5,580 bases of DNA, taken from positions 1 to 5,580 of the forward strand of contig CAJKOS010000124.1 of assembly GCA_905201565.1 (NCBI GenBank). The letters are read 5' to 3'. The translations under genes and the position numbers were made by a program. Of the stretch, positions 1 through 4,980 are shown piece by piece (position 1 is the first letter of the stretch; each line of letters begins with the position of its first letter). The notes beneath the pieces were generated by a model. That model had not been told where the DNA came from, made no database searches, and was given only the letters and a program-made list of their open reading frames with translations. This DNA is from an uncultured Erysipelotrichaceae bacterium (GTDB lineage: Bacteria > Bacillota_I > Bacilli_A > Erysipelotrichales > Erysipelotrichaceae).

Positions 1-1
1 A

Positions 2-1798
2 GAGCTTCCTGCAGGATATATTTCGCGAAAGAACATCAAAGGAAAAGTCCAGCACTATAGACAGTGGAGGGAAAACGGAAAGATCGAAAGCAAATATATC
101 CGGGAAAGTGATCTTGCTGAAATTCAGTATCAGATTGGCGAACGAAAACAATTGGAAGAGCGTCTGAAGGAACTGCGAAAACAGATTCCCATCAGTGATT
201 TGCAGGAAAAGAAGTTTGAAACACATTGTGTCACAGATGATACCCTTTCAAGAATGGTTCAGCATGTCAGAAACTATCAGAAGCGGGATTGCTTTGAAAA
301 GCTGCAGAGATATCTCCATGATGAAGGAAACTGGACAAGGCTATGTGTTATCTATGGTTTGCGCAGGACTGGCAAAACGACAATGCTCTTTCAGGCAATT
401 GCTGATCTTGGTGAGAAGACTGCTTATATCAAGATGCGTAAAACAGACATGATGAGCAATCTGATTCATGATCTTGATGTGTTGTACCACAATGGGTATA
501 AATTTATATTCATTGATGAAGTGACCCTGATGGAGGATTTCATTGACTCTGCAGCACTGCTCTCTGATCTCTATATTCCGATGGGTATGCGCATCGTGTT
601 ATCAGGAACAGATTCCCTTGGCTTCTGGTTTGCGAGAGATAATGAACTATATGACAGGGTGCGCATGATCCATACGACTTTTATTCCATTCAGGGAATAC
701 AATCGTCTGCTTGGTATAGAAAGTGTCGATGAATATATCCGCTATGGTGGAATGCTGAAGCCTGGTGAATTATCTTTTGAAGATGAAGACGCTTTAGCCG
801 ACGATTTTTCTTTCCGTGATAATGAATCAACGAGAAGATATGTTGACACTGCAATCGTCAGAAACATCCAGCATTCTCTTGCCCATTTTGAATACGGTCA
901 TTATTTTGGATATTTGCGCACTTTGTATGAAGCTGATGAGTTAACACATGCCATCAACCGTGTCATTGAAGATATGAATCACCGCTTTGTGGAAAATGTG
1001 ATAACACGAGATTTTGTTTCTCATGACCTCGGTATAGCAGAACGGAATTTACGTAACGAACGGAATGTAACAAAACGGACGAACGTGCTTGGAAAAATTG
1101 ATAAGAGAACTGTTACGGATACACTGATGCGTCTGCTGAATATACGAAATCGTGACAAGCAGACAATACGCATAAATGATTCTCAGGCAATACAGATCAA
1201 GGAATATCTGAAGTATCTGGATCTTATTGTGGAGTGCCCGATACGGTATGTTCCTGATGCAAATCAACAGGAGCAAAGGGTTCTGTTTACCCAGCCCGGT
1301 ATGCGCTATTGTCAGGCACAGGCACTTGTATATGCTCTTCTGCAGGATGAATCGTTTAACCAGCTTTCAGAAAGAGAAAGAAGATATATTATTGAACTTA
1401 TTCTTTCAGAAATCAGGGGCAGAATGCTGGAAGATATCGTGCTTCTTGAAACAATGAAAGCTCTTCCTGCACAATATGATGTATTCAAACTGCAATTTCT
1501 CACCGGTGAATATGATATGGTCATCTATGACAAAGAATCAGACACCTGGTCCGCATATGAGATCAAACACAGCAGCCAGCGTGTACCTGATCAGGCAGGA
1601 CATCTTTCAGATGAAAAGAAGCTTGCACAACTCTCATCCCGGTATGGAACAATAACAGGCAGATTTGTTTTGTATCCTGGTGAAGATACAGATACAGAAG
1701 AGAGAATTGCTTATCGGAATGTGGAAGGATTCCTGAAAGAATTGCCTGACATTACCCTTGCAAGCGGACTTGAAGAGAATGCATTCGATGATGTGTGA
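2..1798 (+). CDS. P-loop ATPase with C-terminal PD-(D/E)XK nuclease-like domain (5' partial)
   Basis: The frame is open from the left edge to TGA at 1796-1798, giving 598 visible residues; the true start is outside the window. A TTG at 152 could be taken for the start. However, the 50 codons before it encode a plausible N-terminal module (GYISRKNIKGK, then QWRENGKIESKYI) that runs into a charged helix, probably coiled coil. Numbering from base 2, a Walker A motif GLRRTGKT lies at 119-126, a Walker B strand ending IDE at 171-173, and a sensor-like VLSGTDS at about 199-205. The C-terminus has the spaced residues of a PD-(D/E)XK fold: Glu477 in GRMLED, Asp505 in GEYD, and E-I-K at 520-522. This matches the AAA_14/DUF4143-like architecture of uncharacterised bacterial ATPases, often found in accessory DNA. 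ATP binding is well supported. Nuclease activity is inferred, and the cellular role and substrate are unknown. No partner gene is visible downstream, where the next gene is convergent. Confidence 0.85.
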   Translation, partial: ELPAGYISRKNIKGKVQHYRQWRENGKIESKYIRESDLAEIQYQIGERKQLEERLKELRKQIPISDLQEKKFETHCVTDDTLSRMVQHVRNYQKRDCFEKLQRYLHDEGNWTRLCVIYGLRRTGKTTMLFQAIADLGEKTAYIKMRKTDMMSNLIHDLDVLYHNGYKFIFIDEVTLMEDFIDSAALLSDLYIPMGMRIVLSGTDSLGFWFARDNELYDRVRMIHTTFIPFREYNRLLGIESVDEYIRYGGMLKPGELSFEDEDALADDFSFRDNESTRRYVDTAIVRNIQHSLAHFEYGHYFGYLRTLYEADELTHAINRVIEDMNHRFVENVITRDFVSHDLGIAERNLRNERNVTKRTNVLGKIDKRTVTDTLMRLLNIRNRDKQTIRINDSQAIQIKEYLKYLDLIVECPIRYVPDANQQEQRVLFTQPGMRYCQAQALVYALLQDESFNQLSERERRYIIELILSEIRGRMLEDIVLLETMKALPAQYDVFKLQFLTGEYDMVIYDKESDTWSAYEIKHSSQRVPDQAGHLSDEKKLAQLSSRYGTITGRFVLYPGEDTDTEERIAYRNVEGFLKELPDITLASGLEENAFDDV

Positions 1799-1825
1799 TT
1801 GTGTTTGTCAGTCCGTATATAGAAA

Positions 1826-1855
1826 GCCCTGTATGATACTGCAGTCATACAGGGC
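1826..1855. terminator. Bidirectional hairpin terminator between convergent genes
   Basis: An 11-bp perfect inverted repeat (GCCCTGTATGA at 1826-1836, TCATACAGGGC at 1845-1855) encloses an 8-base loop. On the plus strand it is followed by ATTTTCTG and on the minus strand by TTTCT, so it can serve both the ATPase gene (stop at 1798) and the AIM24 gene (stop at 1881). The T tracts are short, so efficiency in either direction is uncertain. Confidence 0.8.
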
Positions 1856-1880
1856 ATTTTCTGATTCAGAACATAGCTTG

Positions 1881-2582
1881 TTAGTTGCTGGACTGTGTAG
1901 GGATGAATACACGGATAGCATTCGCAAGGGAATGCAGGTTTCTTGTCTGGATCAATACCTTACCAGAACCATGGAACTCATTGACAAGACCTTCACCTGT
2001 TGTGAAACCAATCATACCGCTGGCAGCCTGGATGTTGTAGTCCAGTGTGCTGTCCCATGCGACAACATGTTCATTATCGATGCGCAGTGGTCTCTCTGGT
2101 GTGACTTCCATTTCCAACAGATCCCCAAAGGCATTGACCAGGATATCACCTTCACCATCTGTCTCCATGACAAAGATTCCACCTGTTCCACCAAAGAATG
2201 CTTTGCCGATGTCCTGTGACTTCATGTTGTAGACAACACTTTCATCACAGGCAAGGAATGCGCCTGTGTTGAGGCGGTACTGTCTGCCAAATGATACCTT
2301 GAGGCAGGCAATCTTGCCGGGGATAGCAGGGGCGATGCCGATGAATGCTTCCCCTCTGCCACCGGTCGCATGGGTGACGAAGAAGCTTTCACCACTGGTG
2401 ATTGATCTTCCAATAGCACCGAGCAGTCCTCCAATACCTTTCTTCTCTGTGTTCATTTTGCCTTCCATTTCTACATTGGAAGAATAAGCCATACTGCCTG
2501 ATTCGATTTTGACCTGACCACCATCAGAGAGATCTACATGGATCAAAGGGCAGTCAGAATCTCCAAGAACTTTGAAATTCAT
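1881..2582 (-). CDS. AIM24 / TIGR00266 family protein
   Basis: This intact 233-residue protein is read from ATG at 2582 to TAA at 1881. It begins MNFKVLGDSDCPLIHVDLS and has the repeated glycine-rich beta-strand pattern of the AIM24 (DUF124, COG2013, TIGR00266) family. Examples are GGQVKIESGSMAYSS near residue 21, GGLLGAIGRSITSGESFF near 51, GGIFVMETDGEGDIL near 135, and a C-terminal GSGKVLIQTRNLHSLA near 206. Length is normal for the bacterial family. The fold is a TRAP-like all-beta barrel. Members are named after a yeast mitochondrial inner-membrane protein, and the bacterial function is not established. I see no signal peptide or membrane segment, so it is probably cytoplasmic. The start is supported by an AAGGAAA-like ribosome binding site about 10 bases upstream on the minus strand (about 2593-2598). 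It is monocistronic and converges with the ATPase gene. A decayed second copy lies at 3061-3199. Confidence 0.9.
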   Translation of the reverse strand: MNFKVLGDSDCPLIHVDLSDGGQVKIESGSMAYSSNVEMEGKMNTEKKGIGGLLGAIGRSITSGESFFVTHATGGRGEAFIGIAPAIPGKIACLKVSFGRQYRLNTGAFLACDESVVYNMKSQDIGKAFFGGTGGIFVMETDGEGDILVNAFGDLLEMEVTPERPLRIDNEHVVAWDSTLDYNIQAASGMIGFTTGEGLVNEFHGSGKVLIQTRNLHSLANAIRVFIPTQSSN

Positions 2583-2606
2583 AAGATGTATTTCCTTTCT
2601 GTTTGC

Positions 2607-2636
2607 ATTCTATCAGACATTCAAGGTTATAGCCAA
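2607..2636 (-). promoter_or_regulatory. Probable sigma-A promoter of the AIM24 gene
   Basis: On the minus strand a TAGAAT -10 (2607-2612) lies 18 bases from a TTGGCT -35-like hexamer (2631-2636), with AT-rich DNA upstream. Transcription would start a few bases downstream and leave a leader of about 20 bases containing the ribosome binding site. The -35 matches consensus at only four of six positions. The -10 neighbourhood is also recognisable in the duplicated remnant (3224-3234), where the hexamer reads AAGAAT. Confidence 0.5.
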
Positions 2637-2660
2637 TAAAGAAAATATATATCTGTCTAA

Positions 2661-2987
2661 TTGGCAGAAATGAATGGTGTACCAATGCCGGAATATACGC
2701 TTCATGCAGAAGATATTATGGTGAAGTTTACGCCTTTAGGACATCAGGACATTTCAAAAGATCAAAACGTCCTGATTAATGTCCCATTAAATGTCCTGAT
2801 TAATAATTCATTAGAGAAAGAAGTATTAGCAGCAATAGAAGAAAACTCTCATATAACACAGGCGCAGCTTTCTGCATAATTGAATCGCTTTGAGACACAA
2901 ATAAGAAGAGTTATAAAAGACCTGAGAGAAAAAGGGATTATCGAGCGTATCGGCAGTCGCAAATCATGACGATGGATTGTGAAATAG
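2661..2987 (+). pseudogene. C-terminal remnant of a RecG-like / AlbA_2-type ATP-binding regulator
   Basis: One frame from 2661 reads AEMNGVPMPEYTLHAEDIM, a repetitive linker of the NVLINVPLNVLIN type, then EKEVLAAIEENSHITQAQLSA. It is stopped by TAA at 2877. The same frame continues LNRFETQIRRVIKDLREKG, then IIERIGSRKS, TGA at 2967, RWIVK and TAG at 2985. This is the end of the putative transcriptional regulator/ATP-dependent DNA helicase RecG-like family (Schlafen AlbA_2 plus GHKL-like ATPase region, ending in a winged helix-turn-helix). The usual ending GSRKSGRWIVK suggests that TGA replaced a GGA glycine codon. An in-frame TAA at 2658 directly precedes the fragment, so the N-terminal three quarters or so of a protein normally well over 400 residues is missing. 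A TTG at 2661 could start a 72-residue peptide, but no ribosome binding site precedes it. I judge it a decayed fragment; family membership is from recognition, not a search. Confidence 0.8.
2743..2804. repeat. Short direct and inverted repeats in the linker of the RecG-like remnant
   Basis: GTCCTGATTAAT occurs at 2769-2780 and 2793-2804, a 24-base (8-codon) period encoding the VLIN...VLIN linker. ATCAGGACATTT at 2743-2754 is a perfect inverted copy of 2789-2800. Low-complexity NV-rich linkers of this kind are typical before the winged helix in this protein family, so the repeats probably reflect coding sequence and not a binding site. Confidence 0.65.
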
Positions 2988-3060
2988 TTTTGCTTAGAGA
3001 AAAGATATGAAGAAATATTTCCGCTTACTCAGGAATATCTGCCGGAATATCTCAGAGGAG
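2988..3060. other. Non-coding spacer with a short direct repeat
   Basis: This stretch joins the RecG-like remnant to the AIM24-like remnant. I recognise no gene in it. Its only structure is GGAATATCT at 3032-3040, repeated at 3044-3052 with a 12-base period. Short reading frames through it (for example toward EYLPEYLRGVV) have no start signal and match nothing I know. Confidence 0.5.
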
Positions 3061-3199
3061 TTGTATGCAAATGATACTTTGAGCAGGCTGTTTTGTCAGG
3101 AATAGCTGATGCAATACGTTGAAGATTTCACCATGATTGACATCAGAGATCCATCTGGATCAATGGGCAGTCAGAATTCCCTGAAACTTTGAAATTTTA
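3061..3199 (-). pseudogene. Decayed, internally deleted second copy of the AIM24 family gene
   Basis: Read on the minus strand from 3199, the sequence gives stop, NFKVSGNSDCPLIQMDL, stop. This compares with MNFKVLGDSDCPLIHVDLS of the intact neighbour, and the ATG has become TAA. DNA matches are clear and collinear: 3157-3177 with 2540-2560 (20 of 21), 3186-3196 with 2569-2579 (identical), 3121-3133 with 2382-2394 (12 of 13), and 3068-3077 with 2288-2297 (identical). Two internal deletions are implied, of roughly 40 and 115 bases, and nothing equivalent to the last 400 or so coding bases remains. Similarity continues upstream of the start through the ribosome binding site (3204-3218 identical to 2587-2601) and to about 3235, so the copied unit included the promoter. 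No protein can be made from it. It is a paralogue or partial duplication left to decay. Confidence 0.85.
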
Positions 3200-3235
3200 A
3201 AGGTGTATTTCCTTTCTGCCTTCATTCTTTCAGAA

Positions 3236-3261
3236 ATAGACTATGCAAAACGCATAGACTA
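3236..3261. promoter_or_regulatory. Possible operator upstream of the flavodoxin operon
   Basis: ATAGACTA occurs at 3236-3243 and again at 3254-3261, 18 bases apart. Overlapping it, CTATGC (3241-3246) and GCATAG (3252-3257) form a perfect 6-bp inverted repeat with a 5-base spacer. It lies about 40 bases upstream of the likely -10, where an activator could bind. No regulator gene is in the window, so this is a symmetry-based guess only. Confidence 0.35.
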
Positions 3262-3297
3262 CTATAGAAAACCGATATAAATTCACATCTCAAAGAG

Positions 3298-3306
3298 TGC
3301 TACAAT
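3298..3306 (+). promoter_or_regulatory. Extended -10 promoter of the flavodoxin-reductase operon
   Basis: TGCTACAAT matches an extended -10 (TGn plus TATAAT with one mismatch), leaving a leader of about 35-40 bases to the ATG at 3350. No good -35 hexamer lies 16-18 bases upstream (3278-3283 reads TAAATT). That would fit an extended -10 promoter or one helped by an activator at the upstream repeat. Confidence 0.5.
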
Positions 3307-3336
3307 TGTATTGGAAATTGACAGAATGTCAGAAAG

Positions 3337-3343
3337 AAGGAGG
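3337..3343 (+). promoter_or_regulatory. Strong ribosome binding site fixing the flavodoxin start
   Basis: AAGGAGG lies 6 bases before the ATG at 3350. This selects that ATG over the in-frame TTG at 3311 and ATG at 3326, neither of which has a comparable site. Confidence 0.85.
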
Positions 3344-3349
3344 ATAACT

Positions 3350-3811
3350 ATGTCTAAGATACTTGTTGCGTATTTTTCCGCAAGTGGTGTGACAGCACAT
3401 GCTGCAAAGGAAATTGCGGATGCAGTAGAGGGTGATCTTTTTGAGATTGAACCAGTTGAACGTTACAGTGATGCGGATCTTGACTGGACAGACAAACATA
3501 GCCGTTCCACATTGGAAATGCAGGATGAAACAAGCCGCCCAGCCATCAGAAACAAAGTGAATAACATGGCTGACTATGACATTGTCTTTGTCGGTTTTCC
3601 AATCTGGTGGGGTGTAGAACCACGGGTTGTGGATACTTTCTTTGATAGTTATGACTTTAGTGGAAAGACGATGATTGCCTTTGCGACTTCTGGTGGCTCT
3701 GGCATGACACATGCGAATGAGAGTGTTCGTAAACACTGTCCTTCCGGCAACTGGAAGAATGGTGCTCTTGTCAATCGCGCTGCAGGTAAGTGGGCAAAGA
3801 GCATATTGTGA
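3350..3811 (+). CDS. Small flavodoxin family protein (Flavodoxin_4-like)
   Basis: The protein has 153 residues, from ATG at 3350 to TGA at 3809-3811. It is predicted to bind FMN and carry electrons in the cytoplasm. The N-terminal strand and phosphate-binding loop read ILVAYFSASGVTAHAAKEIA (residues 3-22). A second strand with the FMN-contacting tryptophan segment reads VFVGFPIWWGVEPRVVDTFF near 82-101. A third reads MIAFATSGGSGM near 110-121. These are hallmarks of the Flavodoxin_4 group. The end (LVNRAAGKWAKSIL) looks a few residues shorter than in relatives I remember, so a small in-frame loss there is possible. It is the first gene of a likely operon, because the reductase gene starts 11 bases after its stop. 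The obvious redox partner is that iron-sulfur aldo/keto reductase, now broken. It could equally work as a quinone- or nitro-reductase-like protein. Confidence 0.88.
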   Translation: MSKILVAYFSASGVTAHAAKEIADAVEGDLFEIEPVERYSDADLDWTDKHSRSTLEMQDETSRPAIRNKVNNMADYDIVFVGFPIWWGVEPRVVDTFFDSYDFSGKTMIAFATSGGSGMTHANESVRKHCPSGNWKNGALVNRAAGKWAKSIL

Positions 3812-3816
3812 GGGAG
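3811..3816 (+). promoter_or_regulatory. Ribosome binding site of the reductase gene, overlapping the flavodoxin stop
   Basis: AGGGAG begins at the last base of the flavodoxin TGA and lies 6 bases before ATG at 3823. It supports that start over an in-frame ATG at 3790 inside the flavodoxin gene. The protein then begins MEYRIHPKTGQKISIIGFG, as expected for an aldo/keto reductase. Confidence 0.8.
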
Positions 3817-3822
3817 AAAACT

Positions 3823-4916
3823 ATGGAATATCGCATTCATCCAAAAACTGGTCAGAAGATCAGTATCATCGGTTTTGGTACAGGACCTCTTGGTGAGGTA
3901 AAGGAAAGTGTTGCTATAGAGACATTGGAATATGCAGTGGAACATGGCATCAACTACTTTGACTTTGCGACAGCTGGTGGTAAGACATTTACCTATGCCG
4001 GTAAAGTATTAGCCCCTTATCGCAAAGACCTCATCTACCAGGTGCACTTTGGCGCAGACTATACAACCGGAACTTATGGCTGGACTACAAAACTGGACAA
4101 GATCAAAGAACAGATAGACTGGCAGTTGAAACAGTTACAGACAGACTACATCGACTTTGGTTTCATCCACTGCCTTGATGAATTGTCTGATTGGTGAGCT
4201 ACCAGAAAAGTGGAGCACTTGATTATCTTCTGTCCATGAAGAAGGCTGGTGTTGTCAGACACATCGGTCTCAGTTCTCATACACCAGAACTTGCCAACGC
4301 CGTACTGGATACAGGACTTGTGGACCAGCTCATGTTTTCCATCAATCCTGCCTATGACTACCACCATGGTGAATTTGCAAATGGCAGTGCAGAAGAAAGA
4401 ATGGCATTGTACAAGCGCTGTGAAGCAGAAGGTGTTGGCATTTCAGTCATGAAACCATATTCTGCAGGACAAATGCTGAGTGATAATACTTCACCATTCT
4501 CCAAAGCATTGACCAAAGTACAGTGCATCAGCTATGCCCTGGACAAGCCTGGCGTGTTGACTGTTTTACCAGGTTCTAACAGCATTGCGGATGTCAAAGA
4601 AGCACTTGCTTATCTTGATGCGACGGATGAAGAGAAGGATTATTCCATCCTTGGTACATTTACTCCAAATGAAGCAAAGGGTACATGTGTCTATTGCAAC
4701 CATTGTGCACCATGTCCGGCAGGTCTGAACATCGGTCTTATCAACAAGTTCTATGACCTTGCAAGCATCGGTGATGCCATGGCAAAGGAACATTACGAAG
4801 CATTATAGAAACACGCTTCGGATTGTGTTGGTTGTGGACATTGTGACAAGCGCTGTCCATTTAAAGTCAACCAGAGCGCAAGGATGAAGGAAATTGCAGC
4901 ATACTTTGGAAAATGA
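3823..4916 (+). pseudogene. 4Fe-4S aldo/keto reductase, broken by a frameshift and an amber codon
   Basis: This would be a cytoplasmic NAD(P)H-dependent aldo/keto reductase with a C-terminal ferredoxin-like domain (COG1453 type), about 364 residues if restored. Frame one from ATG 3823 gives the barrel start (MEYRIHPKTGQKISIIGFG; NYFDFAT with catalytic-type Asp47; Tyr58; FIHC with His116) and ends at TGA 4195. The matching continuation, VSYQKSGALDYLL through VVRHIGLSSHTP and GISVMKPYSAGQ, is in the -1 frame, so one base appears lost near 4192-4196. It then runs through a first cysteine cluster (codons at 4686, 4695, 4704, 4713, CxxCxxCxxCP) into TAG at 4806-4808. After that TAG the same frame encodes a second cluster (4824, 4833, 4842, 4854, CxxCxxCxxxCP) and ends at TGA 4914. 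The usual catalytic Lys is not apparent, since YQVHF stands where it is expected. Either sequencing errors or real decay would explain the breaks. Two independent lesions favour decay. Confidence 0.88.
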
Positions 4917-4921
4917 TCACT

Positions 4922-4941
4922 GACCGCTATGGCGGTCTTTT
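4922..4941 (+). terminator. Rho-independent terminator after the reductase pseudogene
   Basis: GACCGC (4922-4927) and GCGGTC (4932-4937) form a perfect 6-bp GC-rich stem with a TATG loop, followed by TTTT. It begins 6 bases after the ancestral TGA at 4914-4916. This supports that stop, and not the amber at 4806, as the original end of the gene. Confidence 0.8.
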
Positions 4942-4952
4942 CAATTGTTTCC

Positions 4953-4958
4953 TATAAT
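4953..4958 (+). promoter_or_regulatory. Candidate -10 element of the PARG-like gene
   Basis: A consensus TATAAT lies 22 bases before the ATG at 4981. The region 16-18 bases upstream falls in the terminator stem (TGGCGG), so no good -35 is present. If used, it gives a leader of only about 15 bases, carrying AGGTGA (4972-4977) close to the start. Confidence 0.45.
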
Positions 4959-4980
4959 GAAGGCAGGAAACAGGTGAATT

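Noticed and set aside
1758..2219. Plus-strand open frame of about 150 codons opposite the AIM24 gene
   Set aside because: It is antisense to a clearly recognisable AIM24 coding sequence, is cysteine-rich without any family pattern, and has no ribosome binding site.
2661..2879. A real 72-residue small gene starting at TTG 2661
   Set aside because: There is no ribosome binding site, and the homologous protein sequence continues in frame past the TAA, so this is a fragment of a larger gene.
3032..3052. Start of a CRISPR-like or satellite array (GGAATATCT twice)
   Set aside because: There are only two short copies with a 12-base period and no further units.
2583..3300. Insertion sequence or transposon responsible for the broken genes
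   Set aside because: I found no transposase-like frame, no terminal inverted repeats of useful length and no clear target duplications. The repeated sequence is explained by the AIM24 relic.
3318..3323. Perfect TTGACA as a -35 box for the flavodoxin
   Set aside because: A -10 at normal spacing would fall at 3341-3346 over the ribosome binding site and place the transcript start inside the coding sequence.
3329..3736. Minus-strand open frame of 135 codons opposite the flavodoxin
   Set aside because: It is a shadow of the flavodoxin frame; the sequence has no recognisable domain and no start signal.
4185..4200. Programmed -1 frameshifting in the reductase
   Set aside because: No X XXY YYZ slippery site or downstream structure is seen, and a separate amber codon later in the gene makes simple decay the better explanation.
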